The notes under the pieces are model-generated. The model was not told the origin of the DNA. It searched no databases and worked only from the letters and a program-made list of their open reading frames with translations. Of a DNA stretch of 64,000 nt, positions 30,116 to 40,427 are shown piece by piece. The translations under genes were made by a program, and so were the position numbers. The DNA is taken from assembly GCA_014084085.1 (NCBI GenBank), contig NPFB01000025.1, positions 23,093-87,092 of the forward strand, given 5' to 3'. This stretch comes from Hondaea fermentalgiana (Eukaryota; Sar; Bigyra; Thraustochytrida; Thraustochytriidae). Each line of letters begins with the position of its first letter. Within the stretch, counting starts at the first letter, position 1.

Positions 30116-30979
30116 CTAGGCTTGGTGCATGTAGGTGGTTCCAATAAACATGGAGGCCACCGTCCTCTTCTTTTTCCTGTCGTGCCACAGATAATGAGCA
30201 TTCAAAGAAACGTGCACAAAAATGAGAGATACAGTCCCGCCCACGAGGAACCCAAGCTCGCGGAGATTGCCATGATCTACGAAAGGATCAAAGAAATCCT
30301 GCAGACGCATGCGCTTGTATTGAGCCTCTGGTGTTGGAAAGATGAAAATGTGGCGCCATCTTGCAAATCTCGTCAGCTGAACGATGCCATAGACGAAGCC
30401 GAAAGCAGAGCCTACAAATGCTGCAGCCTGGATATAGTAAAGAAGATTCAGTGGATAGCGGTGCGGAAATCGTTTGTCGGTGACGCGGACCATGACAACT
30501 GTCATGTAGATAAAGATCGCGAGCACCGTTGCCATGGTCAGGTAAATAAAAGCCTCAATGAGCGACCATCCGAGCCATGCGTGGTATCTCAACAAGTAGT
30601 TTTGGTCAATGGTCATGTTCACTGCGACAAAGTCGTCCCGCAAAATTGTGTAACTACGTTGAATTTCTCTTCCGGAAAAGGTGCCTGGCGTCTGACCGTT
30701 GATGAGATAGAGTTCGTAGCCATCAACAACAGCCTGCGCAAGCACTTTCGATTCGCTTAGAGAAGGCGTCTCGGTGTTGTTGGCCAAGAGTGCGGCAACT
30801 GAAGTGGCAAAGAAGAGAGAAGTTGCGAGCACGAGAATATAGGAGCGCTTCTCGACGATGCGAAAGTCGAGATCCAAGGCACGTGCGTCGAGCAAGGCGA
30901 CGAAGCGAGCTAGACAAGCGTCAGCATACTTTAGCGCGCTCGACAAGCTCCACGCTTCCTTTCCTGTCTCAGAAGTCAT
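30116..30979 (-). CDS. Four-TM membrane protein, paralogue of 32110-33177
   Basis: 287 residues with four hydrophobic segments: YILVLATSLFFATSVAALLA (about 47-66), a segment starting WSLIEAFIYLTMAT (about 136-162), LLYYIQAAAFVGSAFGFVYG (about 179-198), and LGFLVGGTVSLIFVHVSLN near 250. The signature DARALDLDFRIVEKR precedes TM1 and is shared with the plus-strand paralogue, as are the QTPG..S..EI lumenal block and the MRLQDFFDPFVDHG block before TM4. No named family recognised. The two paralogues are divergently oriented about 1.1 kb apart, an inverted duplication. Confidence 0.75.
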   Translation of the reverse strand: MTSETGKEAWSLSSALKYADACLARFVALLDARALDLDFRIVEKRSYILVLATSLFFATSVAALLANNTETPSLSESKVLAQAVVDGYELYLINGQTPGTFSGREIQRSYTILRDDFVAVNMTIDQNYLLRYHAWLGWSLIEAFIYLTMATVLAIFIYMTVVMVRVTDKRFPHRYPLNLLYYIQAAAFVGSAFGFVYGIVQLTRFARWRHIFIFPTPEAQYKRMRLQDFFDPFVDHGNLRELGFLVGGTVSLIFVHVSLNAHYLWHDRKKKRTVASMFIGTTYMHQA

Positions 30980-32109
30980 TGTTTGCGATGCGTCGTTCGA
31001 TCAGTTCGCCAGAGCCCAATTTTCGCTTTGCTGCATGCACGTTCGTTCAGGGTCTGCAGAAGTAAGATGACCAAATCCATCCCTCGAAAATGTGTGCAAC
31101 GACCCCGTAGCTAGTTGCTAGGTCGCCTCAGGTCCATTCGATAGCCGGGGTACCCGGTTCTTCTTCCGCGGAAGTTGCGTGACCCCGCGACCTTCCAAAG
31201 GCCGGCGCAGACCACCGCAAGAAGTGCGCGCGCGTCCTCGGCCCTGCCCCACCATCCACCCATCTATTTATCCATCCATCCCGGACGCCTTTTCGACACA
31301 CCGCTCTCCACACTTCAGGCGATCTTCTTCACCGCGATCAACGCGATCATCGTGAGCACCACTACGCCGGCCACGGTAACAGCTCAGGTTCTCTGGATCC
31401 ACCAAGCATCCATGCGGCGGCCGCCCACATCGAGAACCTGCCGTGGGTCGTTGACCGCGCCGTCAGCTTTTCCGGGTAGGTGCGAGGATCGGCCCCGCTG
31501 CCCTTATTACAGCTATACTAGAAAGAACAAGGCTTGCTGTGGGGCCTACTCGATGTCTTCTTCCAGAAGGAGAGAGCGTCCTGGAGAACTTATCGACCGC
31601 AGTTCAACGCGCAGGCGCTTTCGCCCCTGCCGTGCTCCCACGTGGGACCAGCAAGCCGGACGCGAGCCGCGGCCAGGACGCGCCTCGAGGCACGTGGCCG
31701 CGTTGATGGGCCCGGCGTCGAGAGCGTGCAGCCACGGCGGAGATAATCGGAGCCGCGACAGGAGGAAGAGAGCCCACGTCCGTCGATCCGTCCGAATCCG
31801 GGTTTAGACCCTTACTCTCGATTGGGCTCAGACCGATACGTGCGCGCGTAGTGTCAGCTTAGCGCAAACCTTCCGTGGTTGGAGCGCGTACCCCGAGGAC
31901 CCCAAAGGTTGCAAGAGGAAGCGTCTGACTGACAGCGAGTAAAGTCCCGCGCGCGTGCGGGACAAACAGCAAACACCAAACGCAAAGCAGCAACCGCGAC
32001 CGACAGATAGATCGACTGCTTGATCGACAGATCGAGTGGCCGGAGAAGAACAAGGTGAGCAAACCAAGCAGTAGCAAGAAAAGTCAAGAGCAAGAGCAAG
32101 ATTGGAAAG
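30980..32109. other. Divergent intergenic region between four-TM paralogues
   Basis: 1.1 kb. Between about 31250 and 31690 there are short segments with coding-like codon use in different plus frames (ending PWVVDRAVSFSG near 31480; another covering LLPEGESVLENLSTAVQRAG near 31558-31617), with GT and AG signals between them. This could be a small multi-exon gene or a decayed one; I could not assemble a credible product and do not call it. Confidence 0.35.
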
Positions 32110-33177
32110 ATGGCCTACGTGAACTGTGCACCGGAGGAGCAGAACTCGTGCAAGACGGCGATGAAAATGGCGTGTTTGCCGGTGTCCACTGTCTTGGGTG
32201 CCCTTTCGCGCTTCTTCTCGTATGCGGAATTATACCTTGCAAGGATTATTGGTATTATCGATGCGCGCGTGCTGGACCTCGACTTTCACTTGATCGAGAA
32301 ACGCTTAAATCTGCTCGTCCTCGCGACATCGCTGCTCTTTGGTGCGACGGCTACGGCTATCTTTGCTGACCCGATCCCCCTGCCCACTGCAGATGCTTAC
32401 TTTGAGATTGCGGAGCACTATTTAGGGGCTGCCAGGCAATACGAGGACGAAGGGTATACTCCAGGTATGTACTCGCAAAGCGAGATCGACGCAATTGAAG
32501 AATTAATGGTGATGACCGACGGAAATTTTACCGAGGCCAACGCGGAGTACTGGCAGAAGAGTATTTTGGCGGACTATTACAACCAGATGGGAGCGGTGAT
32601 CATTGAGTCGTATACCTACCTCATGACTGCAATCATCTTTTCTATCGTGACATATTTCTCTGTCGTAATGATGCGAACCCCCAAGCCGCATGAGGAGAAA
32701 GCGCACGTCCAACCTGCTGGGCAAGATGGAGAGTTTTCGGATACAAAGTCGGAGACTGGCGAAGCGAAGAAGCAGAGCCGGTTCCCACTCAATGTACTGT
32801 ACTACTGCCAGGCGTTTAGCTTTTTCTTTTCCGTCTTTGCGTTTGTGTTTGGTTCGCTGCAGCTCATTAGGTTTGCAAAGTGGAGGCTCATTTTTACCTA
32901 TTCGTCCACGGTGACGCAGTACTATCGTATGAGGATGCAGGACGTGTATGATCCCTACGTTGTCGACGGCCAACTCAAGGCACCAGGTTTCATTGTGATC
33001 TTTACCATTCTTCTCTTGAGCTTCGCCGTCATCAACAACCTTACCGAGGTTTACCATGATCTGGTTCTCAAGAGAACCCTTCCAGAAATGTACATTGGTT
33101 ACAAGTTCTTCCGTCACAATCCGATCGTGCCGAACAAGGAAGCTGCGCGCTCTTCGAGCCGATCTTTGGTGCCTTAA
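32110..33177 (+). CDS. Four-TM membrane protein, paralogue of 30116-30979
   Basis: 355 residues. It shares with the minus-strand neighbour the DARVLDLDFHLIEKR motif before TM1, the YTPGMYSQSEI block after it, the RFPLNVLYYCQAF start of TM3, LQLIRFAKWR, and MRMQDVYDPYV before TM4. It has an extra N-terminal 30 residues and a longer charged loop (about 195-220, Glu/Lys/Gln-rich) between TM2 and TM3. The N-glycosylation-type site NFTE lies in the first lumenal loop. Function unknown; the family appears local or lineage-specific. Start AAGATGGCC is good. Confidence 0.75.
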   Translation: MAYVNCAPEEQNSCKTAMKMACLPVSTVLGALSRFFSYAELYLARIIGIIDARVLDLDFHLIEKRLNLLVLATSLLFGATATAIFADPIPLPTADAYFEIAEHYLGAARQYEDEGYTPGMYSQSEIDAIEELMVMTDGNFTEANAEYWQKSILADYYNQMGAVIIESYTYLMTAIIFSIVTYFSVVMMRTPKPHEEKAHVQPAGQDGEFSDTKSETGEAKKQSRFPLNVLYYCQAFSFFFSVFAFVFGSLQLIRFAKWRLIFTYSSTVTQYYRMRMQDVYDPYVVDGQLKAPGFIVIFTILLLSFAVINNLTEVYHDLVLKRTLPEMYIGYKFFRHNPIVPNKEAARSSSRSLVP

Positions 33178-33736
33178 AAACCATCAGAAAATGCGTTTCG
33201 AAAAGAGCTGCATTTCCGCGAGTGATTTGTTGGATTTTGTGGTTAAATGGTTGATGATTGTCACACCGCAAACACAAGAAAACATGTTCTAGGCCTATTA
33301 TTCTTGCCTTTCCATTCTCTTGACGGTTGAGCCACGAACTTACATCTTCATAATCTCCATTTGCCAAATTCGTCGCATCATGCGACCTTGTCTCTCTTTT
33401 TGATTGTGAAACTCAACGCAATAGCCAAAGGGAATCAGGCAGCCAAGCAGCCAGCTCAGGCTAGGCATTGGAAACCTGCCTTTCTCAACTCTGGGACCTG
33501 AGACTCGCAGCTTGCTTGATTTGGGGCGCCGAGAGTTCCGTGCTCCGTTTTCGAAGGCAAATCAATCCAGGAACGACGACGGCCAGCGCACGACTCGGAG
33601 ACGCGGAGCGCAACGGACAGCAGACAGGGCGGAGTCCGAGCTGCGGCACGGCGCCGGGACAAGGGAGAGCGGCGCGGAGGCGCGGGCACCTCGCGAGAGG
33701 CCGTCGGTTCGCCGCGCAGCACAAAAAGCCAGAAGC
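33178..33736. other. Intergenic region and 5' leader of COPI-associated gene
   Basis: 559 bp. The plus frame is open upstream to 33512, but that part is Arg/Glu low complexity and is treated as leader. Nothing else seen. Confidence 0.4.
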
Positions 33737-34495
33737 ATGGACGACGACCTCGAGGGCGACCAGCAGACGTCGCGCAGCGCGACGCTGCTCGGAGACAGCG
33801 TGGAGGTGCGCACGCGACTAGAGTACATCAAGGACCGCATTACGAAAGGACCTGTGCCGCTCAAGGGCATTTGCTTGGTGAGCTGCTGCGTGGCGATCGC
33901 CTTTGATGCCTTTGCGCTGATTGCAGACTTTTTCACGATCCACCCAATGAAATTTATCCTGACCTTGTATGCAGCGACCTTTGCGTTCCTGGGCTTGCTG
34001 CTCGAGTTCAATCACATGTACTGCGGCCCGCTCAAGGCATGGATTAATGTCTGGCTCAAGTTGTTGACGCGAGTTTGGGGCCGCGGCCTCTTTTACATTT
34101 TCGCCGGCGGGATCCACCTCTCGCTCAAGGGGCTCTTTGGCTATTTGTGCGGGTTTACGCTTTTGGGAAGCGGCATCGCCTGCCTCATTGTCTCTCGTGT
34201 GGCTTCTCGCAAGCTCACTAAGCTCCACGACCGAATTGTTCAGGGTCACACGGACGATCTCGTTTATGTGCGCCAGGTATTCAACCGCTACGACAAGGAC
34301 AATAATGGCTCACTCTCGGTCCCCGAGCTGGCTGCTTGCTGCAAGGAGCTTGGTACCGACTTCGCGGCGAACGAGCTTGTGGCCATCTTTGAATACCTGG
34401 ACAAGGACTTTTCTGGCAAGCTCTCGTACGAAGAATTCGAGCGATGGTGGACTGGTGCCGACAGCGTCGCCTACGATCGCGTCCCAATGGTTTAA
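33737..34495 (+). CDS. COPI-associated family protein with EF-hands
   Basis: 252 residues from ATG 33737 (AGCATGGACG). The N-terminal part (about 25-160) has four hydrophobic segments in the pattern of the COPI-associated family: ICLVSCCVAIAFDAFALIAD, FILTLYAATFAFLGLLLEF, then the conserved RGLFYIFAGGIHLSL and GYLCGFTLLGSGIACLIV. The C-terminal cytosolic part carries two canonical EF-hands, DKDNNGSLSVPE and DKDFSGKLSYEE (about 183-235). The family is associated with Golgi COPI membranes in other eukaryotes; Ca2+ binding is supported by complete loop ligands. A role in Golgi trafficking under Ca2+ control is inferred. Confidence 0.85.
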   Translation: MDDDLEGDQQTSRSATLLGDSVEVRTRLEYIKDRITKGPVPLKGICLVSCCVAIAFDAFALIADFFTIHPMKFILTLYAATFAFLGLLLEFNHMYCGPLKAWINVWLKLLTRVWGRGLFYIFAGGIHLSLKGLFGYLCGFTLLGSGIACLIVSRVASRKLTKLHDRIVQGHTDDLVYVRQVFNRYDKDNNGSLSVPELAACCKELGTDFAANELVAIFEYLDKDFSGKLSYEEFERWWTGADSVAYDRVPMV

Positions 34496-34732
34496 ACTTT
34501 TTTTTTCTTTTTGAATCAATTCTGGCCAAGTTTTTTGCATGACGGACGCAATTTTACATCGTTGGGGAAATCTTCTTCCAGTAACAATAGATTCTATTCT
34601 TGCAGCTGCTTTTTTCCTTTTCCCTTTTCCATTTTCGTTTCACCAAAATACACATCTTCTTCTTTTCTCATATTTTCTATTCTTCTCCGCTTTTTCACGA
34701 GGACCAGGGAATTTGGATTTTGTCAAAAGATT

Positions 34733-35701
34733 TCATGGCTTTTTGCAGGCCTGTCTTCCTGGCTCACTGGGATTGCCAGAAACAGAGGTCGATGTGGTCG
34801 CGGAGACTGCCTTTTGCACGGGGTGAGGAACCGGATGTGGCGGCCTGGTTGCGACCACTTTGGCGGCATCAATATCGCTCGCGCTGGGCGCGCGAGCACC
34901 GTTGGTATTTTTGTTGTCATTGTCATTGTTATTGTTACTGGCGCCAACCTTGTGATGGGACTTTGCATCAGACCCCGAGCTGCCGGCTGAAGCGGCGGCA
35001 CTTGGTTTCTCTTCCTTTGGGGGAGCCCGCAAGAGCTCACCAGAAGGATCCTCGGCCCTTTGCGCGGGCGAAGAGGGCGCTGGGCCCGTGCGCGACATTT
35101 TCCGCTTGTCGCGAATAAAGACTGAGGCCGCGACCTCTTGCAAAATGAACTGCTCCTCGTCAGCATAGGCGCAGAGCGAAAGGTCGTCGCCCGAGCGAGC
35201 TGTTTCGTCAATGGCTCGGCAGGTGACCGCCAGAATCTCCTGCAGCGAGCGTGCGCCGCGAAAGACCCCAGCGCTAATGAGCGCAAAGGCGACGCGGCGA
35301 AGCTTGTGTTTGTGCGCGAGCTCGAGCGCTGTGACATACGCTGATCGGAGCTGGCCATCCTCTTCCCGGTGGTCCTCGTCCCGGGACAGTGGATAGCAGG
35401 GCCCCACGCTGTGAATGACAAAGTTCACCTGCAGCTTCCCGGCCACGGTGATCCTGCTTTCCCCCGTCGGTATTCGCACGCCGGGTTCCACCTGCGGGAG
35501 CTTATATCTAGCTGTGAGCAGCTCATTCCCGCCCGCGTGGTTGACGGCGCCGTCGATGCCGCCGCCGCCGAGACCGCCGACGTTGGCCGCGTTAACGACC
35601 GCGTCGCCACAAAAGTCCACGATCGAGCCTGCGCACACGCGCACGAGCGCGCCGTGCCGCGTCGTCCACCTGCTCAGCTCGCGCACCTCGCGCGCCGGCA
35701 T
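34733..35701 (-). CDS. Macrodomain protein (ADP-ribose binding/hydrolysing type)
   Basis: 322 residues from ATG 35701. Residues about 5-180 form a macrodomain with the canonical ligand loops AVVNAANVGGLGGGGIDGAV (loop 1) and ALISAGVFRGARSL (loop 2, S.G.F), plus VIHSVGPCY. This is the MacroD-like arrangement, in which mono-ADP-ribose is bound and often removed from proteins. The C-terminal 130 residues are low complexity (Pro/Ser/Ala, then an Asn/Asp run) and probably disordered. The frame stays open upstream of the chosen Met across an assembly gap, but only as GC-driven Arg-rich sequence; the chosen Met directly precedes the domain. Confidence 0.88.
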   Translation of the reverse strand: MPAREVRELSRWTTRHGALVRVCAGSIVDFCGDAVVNAANVGGLGGGGIDGAVNHAGGNELLTARYKLPQVEPGVRIPTGESRITVAGKLQVNFVIHSVGPCYPLSRDEDHREEDGQLRSAYVTALELAHKHKLRRVAFALISAGVFRGARSLQEILAVTCRAIDETARSGDDLSLCAYADEEQFILQEVAASVFIRDKRKMSRTGPAPSSPAQRAEDPSGELLRAPPKEEKPSAAASAGSSGSDAKSHHKVGASNNNNDNDNKNTNGARAPSASDIDAAKVVATRPPHPVPHPVQKAVSATTSTSVSGNPSEPGRQACKKP

Positions 35702-36652
35702 GACGGCGTCGCCTCGCCTCGCCTCGCCTCCACGGCGCCGCCAAGACGAACGCGCCGCGTCGCGCGCGGGGCGACCCGGGCTTCGCCACCGCGGCCGCCA
35801 GCTCGCGCTCGCCCGCGCTCCGGCGCGCGGGGCGGGCCCGTCNNNNNNNNNNNNNNNNNNNNNNNNNNNNNNNNNNNNNNNNNNNNNNNNNNNNNNNNNN
35901 NNNNNNNNNNNNNNNNNNNNNNNNNNNNNNNNNNNNNNNNNNGCGCGGGGCGGGCCCGTCGCTCGCGGGCCGAGGCCGCCTCCGGTTTTGGCCGCCATGC
36001 CGCGACGCGCGCAATGCATTCTCTCCCGCCTCTCCTCTCCTTGCCGCGGTCGACCGCGGTTTGAAAAGACGTCCCTGCGCGAAGGCGCGCGGAACTCGCA
36101 GCCAGAACTGGTCGCGACGAGACGCGCCCCGCGCGGCGCCGGCGCGCGCGGGCGGAGACGGAGAGAGCCCGGGGCGCAGGCGCAGGCGCAGGCGCGGGCG
36201 CACGTGGAGATGCTCGCCGGAGAGCGCATGGGAGAGGGACATGGTGATGGCCATGATTCGACGCCATGCTTACCGGTTTCGTGCGCGCGACCGTCAGGCT
36301 GCGGCGCGGCCGGCGCGGCTGACGTCGTGCCGGAGAGGAAAGGCCTGGTCGCCAAGGCCCGGACCGCAACCTGTGCAGCCGGAGCGCCCGCAGGTTTTCC
36401 GGCGTGGAAAGCTGCAGCTGCTAGCTCAGGGCGGAGGCCTGGCACGGTGGGGAGCCTGGTGCTCATAAAGTGGACTCTCGCGCAACCACCAGCGCGGACC
36501 TGGTCGCCTGGACCAGCAACCAGCAGCTTGACTCCGTGGGGGCGCGAGAGGATGATGCAGACGCTGTCCAGTCCAGCCCAGCCGCCACGGCGGTTGCGAC
36601 AGCACAAACGGCGGGCAGACAAAACCCGAATTGACCCAGTCGCCGAAGGAGT
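35702..36652. other. GC-rich divergent intergenic region with assembly gap
   Basis: Upstream region shared by the macrodomain gene (-) and the kinase gene (+). Extremely GC-rich, so all frames are open by composition. It holds the second assembly gap. No gene supported. Confidence 0.45.
35843..35942. other. Assembly gap (100 N) flanked by an 18-bp direct repeat
   Basis: Exactly 100 N. The 18 bases before the gap (35825-35842) are identical to the 18 bases after it (35943-35960), so the contigs may overlap or the gap may sit in a tandem repeat. Confidence 0.97.
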
Positions 36653-37768
36653 ATGGGCGTCAGACGCCAAACCTTGCGTCTCGGCCAGGATGGCTTCGGC
36701 TTTGCGGCCGCGACCTTTGCGGTGACGGCGGGGGCGTGGTCCCTGAGCTGGCCTCGTCGCGAGAATTACGGCGACGAGGATAGCAACAAGAGACATTCCT
36801 TTGCAAGTTGCCAAGCCGCGCCTCTTGTTTCTGAGAAGAATCTCGTCAGATACCAGACCTTCCCCAAGGTCCTCGGCGTGGGCACATACGGAAAGGTTGT
36901 GCTCGGCAGGGACCTTGTCACGGGAAGCCAGGTTGCTGTCAAATGCGTTCGCAGCAGGCACGTTAGCGAAGGCGAGGTTGCAGCGATGCGTGAAATTTCC
37001 GCCCGCGGCGGTCATGAGAACATTCTCAAACTCATTGACGTGGTGCAGGAGCCTAAGCGGACCCTCATCGTGACGGAGCTTGTCGCCGGCGAAGAAATGT
37101 ACGAGCGCTTGGCGCGCGATGGGCCCTTTGCCGAGGAGGAGGCCGCTGCCCTGGCAAAGGCAATGGCCGAAGGCGTCGCTTTCCTCCACGAGCAAGTCGG
37201 CATGGCGCACTGCGACCTCAAACCCGAAAACGTCATTGTACAGACACCCAAGAAGGATGGCGCGGCATCCTTGGGCGCAGATCATGCACGCGTAGATGAG
37301 ACTGGAACCCGGCTCAAAATTGTTGACTTTGGAAGCGCTAACATTTTGGCCACGCGTGCTGCGGAAAAGCGTCCCGACGATCGCCGCCTTGCTTGGGCCG
37401 GAACCAACGTGTACAGGCCGCCAGAAAGCTTTGGGGAGACAGTGGAAGACCTGGCAACGCCCCTCGGCAAAGAGGCGGATATGTTCGCTCTCGGTTGCAT
37501 CCTTTTTATCTGTCTCTACGGCGCACACCCGTTCAACCCGTACGAGGATCTTGACGAGTCAGAGATTTGCGGTCGCATCAAATATGGCGAGTGGCGCTTC
37601 CTCGACGAACGCTCCGAGATGGTTTCGCCCCTGGCCAAAGATCTGGTTCGCCGCTTGCTTGACATCGATCCGCGCACTCGGGCCACGGCATCCGATGTGC
37701 TCCAACATCCTTGGCTCAAAGCAGTGGCAACACCAGCCGCTAAATCACCAGCGGCAACCATGATGTAG
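36653..37768 (+). CDS. Serine/threonine protein kinase, CAMK-like, HCD variant
   Basis: 371 residues. An N-terminal segment (about 12-33) is moderately hydrophobic and could be a targeting sequence or anchor. The kinase domain spans about 66-350: glycine loop GVGTYGKV, VAVKC lysine, alphaC glutamate region, catalytic loop HCDLKPEN, DFG, RPPE in place of APE, and GCILFICLYGAHPF. The HRD arginine is Cys, while the catalytic Asp, Lys and Asn are present, so activity is expected but activation-loop control may differ from that of RD kinases. The end RATASDVLQHPW is typical of CAMK kinases. No EF-hands or calmodulin-binding tail are evident. Substrate unknown. Confidence 0.88.
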   Translation: MGVRRQTLRLGQDGFGFAAATFAVTAGAWSLSWPRRENYGDEDSNKRHSFASCQAAPLVSEKNLVRYQTFPKVLGVGTYGKVVLGRDLVTGSQVAVKCVRSRHVSEGEVAAMREISARGGHENILKLIDVVQEPKRTLIVTELVAGEEMYERLARDGPFAEEEAAALAKAMAEGVAFLHEQVGMAHCDLKPENVIVQTPKKDGAASLGADHARVDETGTRLKIVDFGSANILATRAAEKRPDDRRLAWAGTNVYRPPESFGETVEDLATPLGKEADMFALGCILFICLYGAHPFNPYEDLDESEICGRIKYGEWRFLDERSEMVSPLAKDLVRRLLDIDPRTRATASDVLQHPWLKAVATPAAKSPAATMM

Positions 37769-37953
37769 ACTTTGAATAGAAACAAAAGGCATGTAAACTA
37801 AACTTTGGAAAATTCATGGCAGATCCTCTTCGACTTTCTGACCATCATGGAGGATGACGACTTCGCTCCACCGATGCGACATCACCACCATCCCATCGTC
37901 ATTTTCATTTAGCGAATTTGGCCAAAGTCTAGATCAGGATCAAATCAGTAAGT

Positions 37954-37984
37954 GAGCGAGCGAGCGAGCGAGCGAGCGAGCGAG
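37954..37984. repeat. GAGC tetranucleotide microsatellite
   Basis: About seven GAGC copies, then decaying to AAGC, just upstream of the acidic-protein gene. It is translated only if that gene starts at 37952. Confidence 0.9.
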
Positions 37985-38053
37985 CAAGCAAGCAAGGAAG
38001 CGCCATTCAAGCGTCGTAGCCGCGCTCGCGGTCAACGTGCTGGCCGCGCCGCG

Positions 38054-39348
38054 ATGCAAAGCTTCCTCGTCGACGCAGGGCGCGTCGGCGCGAGCGCTGG
38101 CGCAGGCGGTCTTGAGGGCCGTCGGAGATGGCGCGATGCAGCGCTCGCGCCAAGATTGCTTGTTCTCGACGACGACCACGGCGAACTGGTGCTCCTCGAC
38201 CCTCTCGGACCCGCCGTCTGCGCAAGACTTCCGCTCGCGAGTATTGCGCAGCTCGGCTTTTGCGAGCAAGCGCTCGAAACTGCGTCGCCACGTCGACCCC
38301 AAAGGGCTCGACTTGCGCTACTTTTGGCCGTCAAGACCTCGAGCGAGACCGTCATTGCTGCGGGCCCTCGCGACGCGGATGGTGGCCTCCGCATCGTGGT
38401 CGTGCCAAGGTTTGCCCGAGACTTTGATACGTTGACGCTGCGCATCTTTCAAAGCCCATGGACCGAACAGCTCGGTGTGCCATCTCCCGAGGCCAACAAA
38501 GTTCTTGCGAGCCTCGACGTGCAAGAAGACTGGACGTTTCTCACGCTCGAATCGTTGCAAAGCTTTGATGTCGAGTCCTTTGGGGAGCAGGCCTCCCAAG
38601 GCCCGCCTCAGCCCCGCTTTGGCGCCCCGCCTGACAATCTGAGGCTTGGCATTTCTCAAACTCATATTTGTCTTGCCCGAGCGGCACGAGTCTCGTCAGA
38701 GCAAAACAGATATGAGGAAGTAGATGCTGACAGTGATGGACTCGTTCTTCTGTATCAGGAACCTCTTGCAGCTCTTTCGCGCCTCTCGCTTCTCGCAGAC
38801 GCCGTCGTGCTCGTACAGTTTGCAAGTGGACGAATTCTTCGCTTCAGTTGCGCACCTTCTATTGATGTTCCGGCGCTCGTGTCTGTTCTTCTGGGCAGAG
38901 CACGTTATTTGCAAATGGATCAAGCGGGTCTCATTGCACACTCTGTGATGGGGTGGTTCGAAGGGTCCGAGGACACCGTGACGCGACTCGCCAAGCTAGC
39001 TGGCGTCAAGACGCGTCTAGCGCCCATTGCACTTCCTGAGGGGTCGCAGACCTCCGCTTCGCCTACTTCGAGACACTCTGTGTCACCTCGATTGCCTGCA
39101 ACTTTCCCCAATCTTGAGAAAGATCTTGAGCCTGATGTTCATGTCGGTGCAAGAGAGGCAGACATGGATACTCATTCGCATGCAGACACGCAAAACGATG
39201 AAGCAGCCGAGGTGCTAGCCCGCGCTCAATCTCTCCTTGCAAAGTTCAACGATCTCTCAATGGGAGACTCGGTTTCGCTGCACTCGCAAAATATTGGACT
39301 GGACGCAAACAGCGAGGACAGCAATGCACAGGAAGATGACGAAGATGA

Positions 39349-39380
<32 letters not shown>

Positions 39381-40291
39381 TCGTCGATGAAGACGGTAGT
39401 ATCGACGAAGATGACCCTGAGCAGGACGACGAAGATGATGACGAAGTTGACGACGAGGATCAAGACGAAGATCAAGACGATAACGAGCGAGGAGAGATGA
39501 GTAAGGAGTCGCAGTCCAATGGAAACAATACCACTTCGAATGTTTCAATGATGCCAAGTGTCCCCAGTGACACGCGTGCGGAGGACTCGCCGTTGGCTTC
39601 TTCCAAACCAGAGCAGCTCAGTGTGCGCTCACCCGAGCCAGCAAACTTTGTGCTTGCGTCTCCGCTCGAGTCTCAATCGCCTCCACCTCCGCCACCATCT
39701 GACTCGCCACCTCCTGCATTGCAACCACTCAAGACGAAAACAAACGATGTGAAAAGTGTACAAGCCGAACGCGATGGTGTGCCAAGTCAAATCGCGGGCT
39801 TGAACAAGGAAGCAGAGAGTGAAACGGATGCTCCAGGTGCTTCAGATGGAGCGCCGCAAGATGGACCGCCGCAAGAAAATATCAGGGAGGATGAAGCCAC
39901 GGATGAAGAGGAGGAGGAAGAAGAACAAGAAGAAGGAGGAGCAGGAGAAGTGAATGCTGATACATTTCCTCGTCACGATGATGACTCTATTCATCCCGCA
40001 GAGACCGACGTGGCGAGCAGTGCGCACGACGACGAAAGTCAAGCGGGGTCTCCCCTGGACAAGACACTTGAGATTGCGAACATGCAGGCTGCCCGACAAG
40101 GTCTGAGCGTGCCCGTCGTAGGCGGTGAGGAGGACCGTGGCGTCCTTGGCGGCAAAATCGCAAGCCAGCAGCGACGGCGACGGTCGACCGCAAATCTCAG
40201 GCAACGTTCGCTCCAAGCTAACGAATTCCCGGAACGATCGCGTTCCAAGTCGAAACGTAGAAGCACCGCCGCATCCTGCAAACAGCAATAG
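38054..40291 (+). CDS. Large acidic protein, function unknown
   Basis: 745 residues from ATG 38054 (an in-frame ATG at 37952 would add 34 Arg/Ala/Ser residues encoded partly by a microsatellite). The N-terminal 320 residues look folded, with beta-rich, repeated hydrophobic blocks (LLVLDDDHGELVLLDPLG, LALLLAVKTS, VVLVQFASGRILRFS). The rest is disordered: a 30-plus-residue Asp/Glu tract encoded by GAC/GAT repeats (about 433-485), Pro runs, a Glu tract, and a basic C-terminal tail (RSRSKSKRRS). I recognise no domain with confidence; a PH-like fold in the first half is a guess. Single exon. Confidence 0.7.
39350..39379. repeat. GAC trinucleotide microsatellite (coding)
   Basis: About ten GAC codons encoding an Asp run within the acidic protein. 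Confidence 0.85.
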
Positions 40292-40427
40292 GCATACCCC
40301 GGCCCATACTTGGCAAGTCTGACAAAGGGCCTGAACTTGAATCTAACCCTGCATTTGAATCGAGAATTATCTTTGTTTATTACACGATCATGAAAAAGAA
40401 ATAAATCGAGAACTCTGCTCGCACGAT

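Noticed and set aside
30122..30760. Plus-strand 212-codon frame opposite the four-TM gene
   Set aside because: Exact antisense of a conserved paralogous coding region; a shadow frame.
37012..37251. Minus-strand frames inside the kinase gene
   Set aside because: Shadows of the kinase domain, which has all catalytic motifs.
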